From assembly GCF_003402535.2 (NCBI RefSeq), contig NZ_AP025172.1:434001-498000 (forward strand): 64,000 nucleotides of DNA, in the 5' to 3' direction. Positions 18,910-27,977 of the stretch are shown piece by piece. Both the position numbers and the translations under genes were made by a program. Position 1 is the first letter of the stretch. Every line of letters begins with the position of its first letter. This DNA is from Cupriavidus sp. P-10. GTDB taxonomy: Bacteria > Pseudomonadota > Gammaproteobacteria > Burkholderiales > Burkholderiaceae. The notes beneath the pieces were generated by a model. The model had not been told where the DNA came from. It made no database searches and saw nothing but the letters and a program-made list of their open reading frames with translations.

Positions 18910-19283
18910 GGACGCAGCGCGAAAAGAGCGCGGTATGCAGGCTATTTACAAGCGAGCCATATCGACTATTCAATTGAATACCGGGGCACATCAATCAGGC
19001 CCTGGCACACGTCCGACACGCGTGCCCTCCGATAACGACATCACTGCTCCTGTGGTCATGAGAAAGCGGCGTCCGATGCCGGCTGGTGGGGGAGGGGAGT
19101 AGTTCCGTGCTCAATAGCCAACTCCGGTCTTGCGTTGACCGATGGTATCCGTCCATCGCCGGAAAAGAAGAACGCCGCCTTGCCGCCTAGTCAGCCCCGG
19201 TTTGGCGCGGTTTCATATGGGCCCTTGCACGCTATAGGTTCGTGTAGTAACGTAACTACATCTTCGGTCTGCAGGGGCTAAAA
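18910..19283. other. Intergenic stretch upstream of the toxin-antitoxin pair
   Basis: No gene was recognised. The only notable feature is the near-palindrome GTAGTAACGTAACTAC (19244-19259) just ahead of the antitoxin, listed separately. Confidence 0.5.
19244..19259. promoter_or_regulatory. Candidate autoregulatory operator of the toxin-antitoxin pair
   Basis: The 16-bp GTAGTAACGTAACTAC is a palindrome with one mismatched base pair on each side, placed 24 bases before the antitoxin start. Phd/YefM-type antitoxins usually repress their own promoter at such sites, so this is the likely operator. Confidence 0.45.
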
Positions 19284-19538
19284 GTGCACATCACAACTCT
19301 ATCCAGTCGAGAGCTGAACCAGGATGTAACTCGCGCCAAGAAGGCCACGAAGGACGGCCCCGTTTTCATTACTGATCGCGGCCGACCTTCTCACGTCCTG
19401 TTGAGCATCGAGGAATATCAGCGACTCACTGGTAGTCAGCAAAAGATTGCTGACCTGCTGGCCATGCCGGAAGCCGAGGATATTGATCTCGATATCCCCC
19501 ATCATGCTGAACTTGCTCGACCGGCGGACCTCGACTGA
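19284..19538 (+). CDS. Phd/YefM-family antitoxin
   Basis: An 84-residue antitoxin. The N-terminal DNA-binding fold (SSRELNQDVTRAKKATKDGP then VFITDRGRPSHVLLSIEEYQ) is typical of Phd/YefM. The acidic C-terminal tail (PEAEDIDLDIPHHAEL) should wrap the toxin. It begins with GTG and its stop overlaps the toxin ATG by one base (TGATG), so the two are translationally coupled. Confidence 0.88.
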   Translation: MHITTLSSRELNQDVTRAKKATKDGPVFITDRGRPSHVLLSIEEYQRLTGSQQKIADLLAMPEAEDIDLDIPHHAELARPADLD

Positions 19539-19963
19539 TGTTCATCCTAGACACTAACGTCGTCTCCGAACTGCGCAAGGCTCGACATGGAAAAGCTGAT
19601 TTCCACGTCGTTCAATGGGCCGACAGCGTCGCCGCTGCCGATTTGTTCGTGTCGGCTATCACGATCCACGAACTGGAAATAGGCGTTCTGCTGGCCGAGC
19701 GTCGTGATCCGCCGAAGGGAGCGGTTCTACGAGCCTGGCTCGATAGCCACGTCCTGCCAGCGTTTGCGGGACGCATCTTGCCAATTGATACGGCAGTTGC
19801 GCAGAGGAGTGCGAGGTTGCATGTCCCGGACCCGCAGCCGCTGCGGGATGGCCTGATTGCTGCCACCGCGCTGGTGCACGGAATGACAGTCGCAACACGA
19901 AACGTTTCAGATTTCGTCGCTTCACGGGTCGCGCTGCTCAATCCCTGGACGTGGGAACCATAG
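19538..19963 (+). CDS. PIN-domain (VapC/FitB-like) ribonuclease toxin
   Basis: A 141-residue PIN-domain protein. It starts MFILDTNVVSELRK with the first catalytic aspartate, has the acidic IHELEIGVLLAE and ends with LRDGLIAATALVHGMTVATR plus NVSDF, the usual VapC metal-site order. It should cleave RNA, commonly tRNA or rRNA, unless bound by the preceding antitoxin. Length and motifs are intact, so the pair is probably functional. Confidence 0.9.
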   Translation: MFILDTNVVSELRKARHGKADFHVVQWADSVAAADLFVSAITIHELEIGVLLAERRDPPKGAVLRAWLDSHVLPAFAGRILPIDTAVAQRSARLHVPDPQPLRDGLIAATALVHGMTVATRNVSDFVASRVALLNPWTWEP

Positions 19964-20090
19964 CGGTAAGCCTCGTGGTGCGCGCTGCGCGATCCGGGCC
20001 TTCCGTCATTGGTTGTGGGATGGTCGACCGTAGGTCTGACGACGCCGTTGACGAGAGCCGCTAGAATGTTTCAGCGCATCCGCACCTGCA

Positions 20091-21227
20091 GTGACTTCGA
20101 CGAAGGAGAACAAATTGGCCCCAGAGCAAGCGGTTGAACCACTTGTCGCGCAGGATGCGACGGACGTTCCCGGTCAGATGGAGGTGGCCAGCGCTGACGT
20201 GGCGTCCGACGCGAACCCCGTCATTGGTCAGGCCAGTAGCGAAGGCGGCGGTGTTGGAAGCATTGATACTGAGGCCCGACGCCTGGACTTCTGGACGACC
20301 AGCCGGAATAGCAGCGCCAAGGCGACGGTGTCATATCGGCGCCGACGGACTTACGCAAGCCCGGAAGCCCCGACTGAAGCGCCGACCCAGGAAGAACCGA
20401 TTGAAGCTGCCGCCCCGCAAGCGCTGGTCGAGTATGGCGCTGCTGAGGCACCGATTGAAGCGATGCGGCCAGTAGCGCCGACTGAAGCGTTGACCGCCGA
20501 AGTTCCGGTTGAGGCCGCGGCGGCGGTAGAGTCGCTTGAACCGGACGTCCAGGGCGAGTTCCCTGAAGCTCAAGCCTCGATAGAGCCGCTTGAAGCCCTG
20601 GCCCCGGAAGCATCCACTGAAGAGAAACGACCACGGAAGCGCCGACAGACGTCGAAAGCGCTGACAGAACCTGCCGCGCCGGCAGCAACGACTGAAGAGC
20701 GGAGACCACGGAAGCGCCAACAGAAGCCGAAAGCGTCGGCTGAAGTTGCCGCTCCGGAAGCTCCGACTGAAGGGACGCGAACCCGGAAGCGTGGACAGAA
20801 GCTGAAAACGCTGGCTGAAGCCGTCGCTTTGGAAGCAACGACTGAAGTGACGCAAACCCGGAAGCGCCCACAGAAGCGGGAAGCGCCTGCCGAAACGCAA
20901 AGCACACCCAAACCCGTAACCTCTCATGAACTGCTCGCGCAACTGGCATCCGTCGATGCGCAAATTGAGCAGTTGTGGGCTGCGGAGGTGCCAAAGGTGG
21001 TGGAGGAGATTCAGCAGTTGATGCAGGAGTACGACCTGAGCATTGACGACATTGCAGGCAAGCCAAGCGTTGGGCGCGCTGCTGGTGCGGTTCCAACTAA
21101 GAAAAAGGCTGCCCCCCTTCCGAAGTACCGCAATCCCAAAACGGGGCAGACCTGGTCGGGTCGTGGCAGGGCTCCGGCATGGATTGGCACGAAGCCCCAG
21201 CGTTTTCTGATTGATCTCCACGACTGA
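20091..21227 (+). CDS. H-NS-like nucleoid protein with long repeat extension
   Basis: A 378-residue protein. The C-terminal ~50 residues are the H-NS DNA-binding domain (KYRNPKTGQTWSGRGRAPAW), preceded by a short coiled-coil oligomerisation segment (HELLAQLASVDAQIEQLW). Typical family members are about 90-140 residues; here ~250 extra N-terminal residues are rich in Ala, Pro and Glu and include four tandem 25-residue units with a basic RPRKR-type core. It should bind AT-rich DNA and silence transcription. The GTG at 20091 is the only early start; an ATG at 20178 is possible. Confidence 0.85.
   Translation: MTSTKENKLAPEQAVEPLVAQDATDVPGQMEVASADVASDANPVIGQASSEGGGVGSIDTEARRLDFWTTSRNSSAKATVSYRRRRTYASPEAPTEAPTQEEPIEAAAPQALVEYGAAEAPIEAMRPVAPTEALTAEVPVEAAAAVESLEPDVQGEFPEAQASIEPLEALAPEASTEEKRPRKRRQTSKALTEPAAPAATTEERRPRKRQQKPKASAEVAAPEAPTEGTRTRKRGQKLKTLAEAVALEATTEVTQTRKRPQKREAPAETQSTPKPVTSHELLAQLASVDAQIEQLWAAEVPKVVEEIQQLMQEYDLSIDDIAGKPSVGRAAGAVPTKKKAAPLPKYRNPKTGQTWSGRGRAPAWIGTKPQRFLIDLHD
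20601..20900 (+). repeat. Four tandem 75-bp repeats inside the H-NS-like gene
   Basis: Units begin at 20601, 20676, 20751 and 20826. Each encodes a degenerate 25-residue block of the form AP-E-A-TEE-RPRKR-Q-KA-AE. They are imperfect, so they are old enough to have diverged, and they keep the reading frame. The alternating acidic and basic patches resemble lysine/arginine-rich nucleoid-protein tails. Confidence 0.85.
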
Positions 21228-21772
21228 AGGTCGCGTTGTCGGGTGCGACCGGTCCGCACTCATTCAGACATGGGGGCAGCTGATGTCGATCTTGTTCGTC
21301 CTTGCGCTGGGTTTTGGCGGGGCGGGTGGGCGCTCTGGCTGTACGTCACCGGCCGGGGCGAGGACGCGCTACTGGTCGCGTTGGTCACCATGGGGGTCAC
21401 GCGCTTCCTCGCCGGCGGCTGGTATTACAAGCGCTGACTAAACTCGGAGACGCGCTCGGCTGGGGACAAGAGACACGTCGGTCCGCCTTGACGCCCCAGG
21501 GCCACAGTTCGCGAAAGGCCCGTTCAAGCTTTAGAATCTCCGCTTTCCAGTCGAGCAGCAATTCCGCGACGCGCTTGGAATGCTCCGGACTTGCTTCTAG
21601 GCCCATAGTCGCAGTCGCAACGCCGTCTAGCCGGGAGCGAGCGATGCCAAGCCAGTCAGCCTACGAGTGCTGCTGGCCGGAATGGGACCACGGTCATCAT
21701 GGAGTCGGAGACCGGCATCCTTGGCAAGACGGTTGGCCTGAGCTCGCTGCTCGGGGCGAGTGCGCGACTACT
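21228..21772. other. Intergenic stretch with two possible small remnants
   Basis: On the plus strand an ATG at 21284 opens MSILFVLALGFG. After a one-base shift it continues WALWLYVTGRGEDALLVALV to a stop at 21437, resembling a frameshifted small membrane protein. On the minus strand 21397-21606 begins MGLEASPEHSKRVAELLLDW, which looks coding but turns atypical. Neither is recognised. Confidence 0.35.
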
Positions 21773-22339
21773 TCAGCGCGCATGCTTCTGGTAGGTCCCG
21801 ATGAGTTCGGCATGGGCCAAAACGTGCCCCCTCATTGCCTGCTCCAGCGCCGCCTTGTCCGGCTTGCCGAGATCCGGCAGCACGACGTCCAAGGCATATA
21901 GCTTGTGGAAATACCGGTGCCGGCCAATTGGAGGACACGGTCCGCCGTAATCGGCACGGTGCCAGTCGTTGAGACCTTCGCGTGCGCCGGGCGGCAAGCT
22001 CTGCCGGCTCATACCTTGCGCAAGCGCGACGGGCTGCGGAGGCAGGTTGTACACGAGCCAATGGACCCATGTCATTTGCGGTGACGCCGGGTCAGGCGCA
22101 TCCGGATCATCGACAATCAAGGCCAGGCTGGCAGTGGAGGGTGGCAACCCTGACCACGCCAGGGGCGGTGACACATCGGCGCCTTCGCACGTGTGCACAG
22201 TGGGAATCTCCCCGCCTTGGGCAAACGCGGGGGATGTCAGTATGAGCGGCATCGATGGCCTCCGCTGGGCAAGTAGCGCTGGTCCGAACAGCATGACCGC
22301 AAAGGCCAGCAACCATGGTAGAAGTGCCAATCGCACCAT
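21773..22339 (-). CDS. PEBP/YbhB-family secreted protein
   Basis: A 188-residue phosphatidylethanolamine-binding-protein family member. A signal peptide (LLPWLLAFAVMLFGPALLA) leads to GGEIPTVHTCEGADVSPPLA and the ligand-pocket motif LIVDDPDAPDP, then GPCPPIGRHRYFHKLYALD. These are all hallmarks of bacterial YbhB/YbcL. The biochemical role in bacteria is unclear. The ATG at 22339 was chosen because it places the signal peptide at the N-terminus; the frame is open further upstream without one. Confidence 0.9.
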   Translation of the reverse strand: MVRLALLPWLLAFAVMLFGPALLAQRRPSMPLILTSPAFAQGGEIPTVHTCEGADVSPPLAWSGLPPSTASLALIVDDPDAPDPASPQMTWVHWLVYNLPPQPVALAQGMSRQSLPPGAREGLNDWHRADYGGPCPPIGRHRYFHKLYALDVVLPDLGKPDKAALEQAMRGHVLAHAELIGTYQKHAR

Positions 22340-22779
22340 ATCTGCCCCCGCCGGCGCATGACGGCTGTTCCAACTTAGCCCGCATTCAACCCCTGTGCAA
22401 GGGACCGTGCAGTTATCTGAAGCTGCAGGGTGCCGGTGTCGCTTCCTATGCTGCTTTCGAGCACGAACAGCGCCTGAAGACCTCCGCCCCCAGGATTCCG
22501 TCCCGCGCAGGCCACAGCGGGAACCCGAAAGCCACCACTCCGCATCAAAAGGCGATTTCCCCGTTGCTGGACACTGGCGCCAGTGGATCGATTGTGGGAG
22601 GGCTGACCGCCATCCGCAGCTATCAGTACGATGCATGATGGCCTGTCGGCCGACGCATGACCTGAATTTCCGGCCCAGTACGGGATTCGCAGGAACTTGC
22701 TACATTGCTGACTGCTGGCGAAAACGGCCGCACGCTGCCGCCTCGCTCACCGCAAACCGACAGACCAAGGAGACATCGA

Positions 22780-23916
22780 ATGCCCACTGCACTTCAACTT
22801 CGTTCGAAAATCAAGAGCAGCGGTGAACTCGAGCTTTCGCTAGACAGCATCGACACGCCGCAGCCTGGCCCGGACGAAGTGCTCATCCGCATTGAAGCCT
22901 CTCCCCTCAACCCGTCCGATCTCGGCCTGCTGTTCGGTGCGGCCGACATGAGCACGGCCAAGGCCAGCGGCACGGCGGAGCGCCCCATAGTCACCGCGCG
23001 CGTTCCGGAAGGCGCGATGCGCAGCATGGCGGGCCGCCTGGATGCGTCCATGCCGGTTGGCAATGAGGGCGCGGGCGTGGTCGTCGATGCAGGCTCGTCC
23101 CCTGCGGCGCAAGCCTTGATGGGCAAGACTGTGGCTGCCATCGGCGGCGCGATGTACTCGCAGTACCGCTGCATTTCCGCGGACCAGTGCCTAATCTTGC
23201 CCGAAGGCGCCACACCTGCTGACGGCGCGTCGTCATTCGTCAACCCGCTCACCGCACTGGGCATGGTCGAGACCATGCGGCTCGAAGGACATAGCGCCCT
23301 GGTGCACACCGCCGCGGCCTCTAACCTGGGCCAGATGCTCAATCAGATCTGTCTCAAGGATGGCATCAAGCTGGTGAACATCGTGCGCAAGCAAGAGCAG
23401 GCGGACCTGCTCAAGGTACAAGGTGCGGTCCACGTCTGCAACACCGCGTCGCCCACGTTCATGCAGGACCTCACCGAGGCACTCGTCGCCACTGGCGCAA
23501 CGATCGCGTTCGACGCCACGGGCGGCGGCAAGCTCGGCGGCCAGATCCTCACCTGCATGGAAGCGGCCCTGAACAAGACGGCCCGCGAATACAGCCGCTA
23601 TGGCTCGAGCACCCACAAGCAGGTCTACCTCTACGGCGGCCTGGACACAAGCCCGACCGAGTTCAGCCGCAACTTCGGCATGGCGTGGGGCATGGGCGGC
23701 TGGCTGCTGTTCCCGTTCCTGCAGAAGATCGGGCGCGAGCGGGCCAACGCGCTGAAGCAACGCGTAGTGGCGGAGCTGAAGACCACCTTTGCCAGCCACT
23801 ACTCGAAAGAAATCTCGCTGGCCGAGGTGCTGAACCTGGACGTGATCGCCATCTACAACAAGCGTGCGACGGGGGAGAAGTACCTGATCAACCCGAACAA
23901 GGGCCTGGCGGAATAA
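22780..23916 (+). CDS. MDR-family NAD(P)H:quinone oxidoreductase-like protein
   Basis: A 378-residue medium-chain dehydrogenase/reductase without the zinc ligands. GroES-like half: DEVLIRIEASPLNPSDLGLL and MPVGNEGAGVVVDAG. Nucleotide-binding half: LVHTAAASNLGQMLNQI and IAFDATGGGKLGGQI. It probably reduces quinones or enones with NAD(P)H. The ATG at 22780 follows an AAGGAG site at good spacing; it stands alone. Confidence 0.87.
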   Translation: MPTALQLRSKIKSSGELELSLDSIDTPQPGPDEVLIRIEASPLNPSDLGLLFGAADMSTAKASGTAERPIVTARVPEGAMRSMAGRLDASMPVGNEGAGVVVDAGSSPAAQALMGKTVAAIGGAMYSQYRCISADQCLILPEGATPADGASSFVNPLTALGMVETMRLEGHSALVHTAAASNLGQMLNQICLKDGIKLVNIVRKQEQADLLKVQGAVHVCNTASPTFMQDLTEALVATGATIAFDATGGGKLGGQILTCMEAALNKTAREYSRYGSSTHKQVYLYGGLDTSPTEFSRNFGMAWGMGGWLLFPFLQKIGRERANALKQRVVAELKTTFASHYSKEISLAEVLNLDVIAIYNKRATGEKYLINPNKGLAE

Positions 23917-23944
23917 ACCACCCCGGGCCGCCTTGCGCCCCCAC

Positions 23945-24232
23945 CGTGTCAAGAATCAGCTGCTGCGCCACAGCCAGCGGCGCGGCGCTGCCGGCCGGCA
24001 ATGGGTGAGGGCCTTCTAGTTCCGCGGCGGTGTGGACGCTCACCCTGGTGCTGCCCTGGCAGTCATCGCGCACCAGCACGCGCAGGGCAAGTCCAGCGCA
24101 ACGCTGGGTGCCGCGAGCATCAACGGCGTTCCCCGCTTGGCGTTGCCATAGATCAGCACCTGCTTTGGCGGCATTGCCAGACCGACGTTGCGTGCGGCCT
24201 CAGCATGGTCGATCCGCCACGTTGGCCTTCTG
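23945..24232 (-). pseudogene. Frameshifted DUF302-family remnant
   Basis: From about 24230 the minus strand reads RIDHAEAARNVGLAMPPKQV then LIYGNAKRGTPLMLAAPSVA. After a frameshift near 24070 it continues LVRDDCQGSTRVSVHTAAEL and LAVAQQLILDTV. This is the ordering of a DUF302 domain (the small protein family with the IFGNPKxGTPLM-type core). The N-terminal end is missing and the two frames cannot make one protein. Confidence 0.68.
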
Positions 24233-24909
24233 GATGCCGTCCATGCTGCGACCACAGGGGCTGCTGCAACCGTGGTGATCGGCGCTCCAAGGCCTACTCG
24301 CCGCTGCGCTTGCCGCCGGTGCCGACCTTACCGCGCCCGACCTTGCGATGCGGTACACAGGGGCGCAGCCTTTTTCTGGAGCTAGCCGTCGACGTGACGT
24401 GCTCCGCAGGGTAGCGGGTTGTCCTATGCAGCGCTGCCTGGTAGGCGGGGTGGCCCGGATCCATGCACTTGATAGCGGACATGATTCACACCTCCTCCGA
24501 GGATTCTAGTCCGAACAGGTACGGCGATTTTGCCGCCTTCCTGAACACGCCACGCGTTCATTCTGGTGGATACCGTCCGGCGTCAGCTTCCGCCGCACAG
24601 CGATCATTCAGCGCTTCGTCCCAGCCCGCAAATCCTCGCCCGACAGGTCCGTTTGCGTTCCATCGGCAGTTTCCTTGCGGTACGAGGATTTCTGCCTCAC
24701 GGCATTTACCCATCCATCAACCGCGCGCCCTCCCGTCAACAGACGTGGCCTTCGGGTCGCATGCGGGAATCGCGCTCGCCCAGTTCTGCTAGTTGAGTGC
24801 AGTTATCTGCACCTGACATCAAATGCAAAGCTAGTGGCGGCTCGGGCAAAGTCGCGCCTCTGCGTTACGCCTATTTTGGTAGTGTAAGTTTTCTGGGGTA
24901 CAAAATGAA
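24233..24909. other. Intergenic stretch with one minus-strand ORF start
   Basis: A minus-strand ATG at 24482 has an excellent GGAGG site and opens MSAIKCMDPGHPAYQAALHR, but the tail (to 24294) becomes unnaturally basic, so it is probably a broken small gene. No other feature was recognised up to 24909. Confidence 0.35.
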
Positions 24910-25044
24910 ATGGCTATCAAGATTAGCGCTGTGCTCGCTTTCGGTGCGGCCTATATTTCCTCCGTCTGTGCTGTTTGGGAGAGAATTTCCGAAAACGGCA
25001 TGGCACCACCGGCTTTCACTATCGAATTCCTTTCCAACGACTAA
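24910..25044 (+). CDS. Short ORF with a single hydrophobic segment
   Basis: A 44-codon ORF starting MAIKISAVLAFGAAYISSVC and ending FTIEFLSND. One hydrophobic segment close to the N-terminus suggests a membrane anchor or signal. It sits at the start of a locally AT-richer patch and 19 bases before the next gene's possible GTG start, so the two may form a unit. No family was recognised. Confidence 0.35.
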   Translation: MAIKISAVLAFGAAYISSVCAVWERISENGMAPPAFTIEFLSND

Positions 25045-25117
25045 AGGTTCCAATCGGGCAAGGGTGGAGCGGGCTGTCGCCCGTGAGTTTGTGAATTACC
25101 TAAACGAAGTCTTAGAT

Positions 25118-25444
25118 ATGTTTGGATTGTTCAAAAAGAAGCCTGCCAACATCCATGATTTGCCCTTTGGTGAAAAGAGCCAGGAAGAAATTCGCGAACT
25201 AGCACAGAGTTTGGCGAACCAAATCCGGATCATAGTGTATGAAGATGTTGCTGGCTCAAGTCACGAACATGACAAATGCACTTTCCTCAAGATCGAAGAA
25301 GCGGCATTCGACATTAGCAGCAGCATGTTCGATCGCGTCAAGATTTGGAATACCGTGGAGAGCGTTGACAGGGACGCGTACCACAACCTTATCGCCGCTA
25401 TCCAAAACCAAGGGCGAAACAAGCGCTTCGCATCGAGCAACTAA
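25118..25444 (+). CDS. Hypothetical soluble protein in a low-GC patch
   Basis: A 108-residue protein beginning MFGLFKKKPANIHDLPFGEK. It is mostly helical and charged, with no transmembrane segment. A GTG at 25064 in the same frame would add an 18-residue helix (VERAVAREFVNYLNEVLD) and is also credible because AAGGG lies upstream. Base composition is clearly lower in GC than the surrounding genes, suggesting acquisition. Function unknown. Confidence 0.6.
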   Translation: MFGLFKKKPANIHDLPFGEKSQEEIRELAQSLANQIRIIVYEDVAGSSHEHDKCTFLKIEEAAFDISSSMFDRVKIWNTVESVDRDAYHNLIAAIQNQGRNKRFASSN

Positions 25445-25572
25445 CAACGCACGCAGCATTCCTGCCGCCGTGGGCCGATAATCCGCTTGCGGCAGGCAGT
25501 CGATCTGAAAGCGAAGCGCCCGGCAGTCCGGGCGGAGAGGAGATCTGGCACACGTGCTGCGACGGCGAGACT

Positions 25573-26601
25573 TCAATCAGGTACCTGAGAAGAAGTGAAA
25601 AGGCGGTCGAAAGGCAATACGACGACGACTCTCAGCATGCGCCATCCGTAATTTTCGTTGAGGTTCTGGACTGCATCCGAATAGGAGCTTCGGCTGTAGG
25701 CGAACTGCACCGCGGCGGTGATGCCGTTGCTGAAGGTGCGTCTGGCGGAGATTCCAAATTCTGCCGTCGGCTTGTCAATGTGGTGATCGATCCATTCGTG
25801 GCCCAAGCGGGCATACGCAAAAACCCGCCAATCGCCAAACGAACGCCGCAACCGTAGTCCCGCCTCTGCCTTGCGGTACTCCTCTGGATTGAAATACATC
25901 TGCTGGGGTTGCCCGCTACCGTGAAAGCCCTGTCCCTTCAGTTCAATGCCGATCCCGCTCTCCGGCACCGGGGTAAAGATCAGCCACGCTCGCCCGCCAA
26001 GCTGCTTGTTGCCATCGGTAAATCGCCGCCAGGTTGGCATGGCTATCATCGTCAGACGCTCGGTGGGCGCGTAGTCAAAGCTTGCCGCAAGGAAATTGGA
26101 GAGGATGTTATTCTGGAGAGCCGCTTCGCTCTCTACAGCGTCGCGATTCGCAATAAGCTCGACACCGCCACGCTCTCCAAAGCGCACGTTCCATGTGGCC
26201 TCCCCATGCCATTGAGGATGCCCGGTATTCGTGGTAACCGCCAATCGGCCAGTGATCCCTTCTGCGGTACGCTGATTGACTCTCCGCCCTTCGACCAGGA
26301 TGGAGTCAGCAATGCCAGTCCAATCGCCGTGGCGGAATTCATCGCGAGACACGCCAACGCTGACAAAGTCGTACCGGGATGCATAGTGAATCATTCCACC
26401 AAGACGGAGCGAATCCCGCTTGAACCCCGTCGTATCGCGGGTCCCAAAATAGTCGGTTGTTATCCCGGTCAGTGGGTCATATTCAGGCGACTCGAAGAGG
26501 TCGGGGCTCTGTCCGGGCGGGCGTTTGTCGACCACCTCATCGGATGCGGCCGCGCTGACAGCGACCGCAAGGAGCAGCACTGGCAGGAAGCGCACGACCA
26601 T
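25573..26601 (-). CDS. Outer-membrane beta-barrel protein, PgaA C-terminal-like
   Basis: A 342-residue exported protein. The signal peptide RFLPVLLLAVAVSAAAS is followed by alternating aromatic/polar strands (FDYAPTERLTMIAMPTWRRF, VFAYARLGHEW, GITAAVQFAYSRSSY) typical of a porin-like barrel. The ATG overlaps the glycosyltransferase stop by one base (TAATG), so it is translationally coupled to a PgaC-like polymerase. It most resembles the barrel part of PgaA exporters but lacks the TPR half. Role as an exopolysaccharide export pore is inferred. Confidence 0.7.
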   Translation of the reverse strand: MVVRFLPVLLLAVAVSAAASDEVVDKRPPGQSPDLFESPEYDPLTGITTDYFGTRDTTGFKRDSLRLGGMIHYASRYDFVSVGVSRDEFRHGDWTGIADSILVEGRRVNQRTAEGITGRLAVTTNTGHPQWHGEATWNVRFGERGGVELIANRDAVESEAALQNNILSNFLAASFDYAPTERLTMIAMPTWRRFTDGNKQLGGRAWLIFTPVPESGIGIELKGQGFHGSGQPQQMYFNPEEYRKAEAGLRLRRSFGDWRVFAYARLGHEWIDHHIDKPTAEFGISARRTFSNGITAAVQFAYSRSSYSDAVQNLNENYGWRMLRVVVVLPFDRLFTSSQVPD

Positions 26602-27977
26602 TATTTCGTACCCCACGTTTTCGCCTGTCCGAACAATTCGGCGAGGTAGCCACGCAAACTGGCCGGATGATTGATGAGTCCGTAGGCCAGCGTGTAGAAG
26701 ACAAGCGCCAGCGGATCCCACGCTACCGTACAGCCTGCCTGCTGAAACACCTTCGCGCTCATCCGGTACATCACGAAGCCGATAAGGCCGGCCGATGGGA
26801 TCAACGCCAGCGTCACTGGACCAACCAACCAGTACTGACCGAACAGTGCGAGTACCAGGCCCGGAATAAACGCAAAGGTAAAGGCCAGGTCCTGCCACGG
26901 GAAAAGCAGATTCCAGCCAACCAGAAATGTTGTGATGCGGCGCTGGCGCAGAATGCCCGGGTGATGACGGAAGGCCTCGACCATGCCTCTCGCCCAGCGA
27001 GCCCGCTGCCGTAGCAAGCCGCCGAAAGTTTCCGGCACGTTGGTAAAGCAGAGCGCCCGCTCGGCGTAGCCGACGTCGTATCCTCGAGACAACAACGCCC
27101 AGGTGAGGACGATATCCTCGCCAAGGCTTTGTGGCCACCCCCCGATTTCTCGCAGCAGATCGGTACGGTACAGTGACAGGGCACCTTGGGCGACCAGCGT
27201 GCCGCCATAAGCGGCCTGCGTGCGTTTGGTCGCCGCTATGCCATGCAAGTAGTCCCAGTATTGGACGCGAGACGACCAACTCCTGTCCCCGTTGCCCACG
27301 AATACGGCGCCGGCAACCGCTGCGGTATTGGGTGGGCCATTCACGTACTCCAGTACCAGATAACGGAGCGCATCGGCATGTAGCCAACTGTCGCCGTCGA
27401 CGGTGACGACCAGAGAATGGTGCGCGACAGCCAGTCCACGATTGAGCGCTGCCGCCTTGCCCGCGTTGCATGCCAACGCAATCACACGTACTTCCGGGAA
27501 CGTCTCGCGTACGATCGTTGCGGTTCCGTCATGGGAACCGTCGTCAATGACAATAATGTCCAACGGCGCAGAGTACTTCTGGCCCAGAAGAGAGCGCAAG
27601 GCATTGGCGATCTGGTCGGCCTCGTTATAGGCCGCGATCAGGACTGTCAGGGCGGGGTAGGCAATGGGTTCGCGGTAGCGAGCGCTTGGGCGTTGCAGCA
27701 GACTGGCGGTCTGAAAGGCGTTCATGAACCCTGGCGCCAGCGCAATGCCACCGACGATCAGCCATGTAGGTACCGAGCCGATCCTTTCCGCAAGTCCGGC
27801 CATCCAGGGCAACGCCAACCATAAAGAAACGCCAAGCCATGCAGTGGCCATAACCAGGGCGCAGCCAAAACCGCGGATGCCGAGCGAGCCTGGCCCGGCA
27901 CCAAACGGCCGGGAATGTACTGGGTCGATGTCTTCGGTGCGCATGGCGTGGCCGGTTTCCAGTGGCGCCGCCGGCAT
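26601..27977 (-). CDS. GT2 family processive glycosyltransferase (PgaC-like)
   Basis: A 458-residue membrane glycosyltransferase. Two N-terminal membrane segments lead into the GT2 domain (LTVLIAAYNEADQIANALRS), with DDGSHDG, the VTVDGDSW metal motif, the LGEDIVLTW acceptor motif and the processivity motif RQRARWARG, followed by three or four C-terminal membrane segments. This layout matches poly-N-acetylglucosamine, hyaluronan and cellulose-type synthases. It is coupled to an outer-membrane barrel gene. No PgaB deacetylase or PgaD is nearby. A start at 27944 is equally possible. Confidence 0.85.
   Translation of the reverse strand: MPAAPLETGHAMRTEDIDPVHSRPFGAGPGSLGIRGFGCALVMATAWLGVSLWLALPWMAGLAERIGSVPTWLIVGGIALAPGFMNAFQTASLLQRPSARYREPIAYPALTVLIAAYNEADQIANALRSLLGQKYSAPLDIIVIDDGSHDGTATIVRETFPEVRVIALACNAGKAAALNRGLAVAHHSLVVTVDGDSWLHADALRYLVLEYVNGPPNTAAVAGAVFVGNGDRSWSSRVQYWDYLHGIAATKRTQAAYGGTLVAQGALSLYRTDLLREIGGWPQSLGEDIVLTWALLSRGYDVGYAERALCFTNVPETFGGLLRQRARWARGMVEAFRHHPGILRQRRITTFLVGWNLLFPWQDLAFTFAFIPGLVLALFGQYWLVGPVTLALIPSAGLIGFVMYRMSAKVFQQAGCTVAWDPLALVFYTLAYGLINHPASLRGYLAELFGQAKTWGTK

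Noticed and set aside
20221..21263. Long minus-strand ORFs opposite the H-NS-like gene
   Set aside because: They are antisense shadows of the Ala/Pro/Glu repeats; no start signals or family resemblance.
25573..27471. A 632-codon open frame covering the barrel protein and much of the glycosyltransferase region
   Set aside because: The upstream half is a different frame of the glycosyltransferase; only the part after 26601 has a signal peptide and natural barrel composition.
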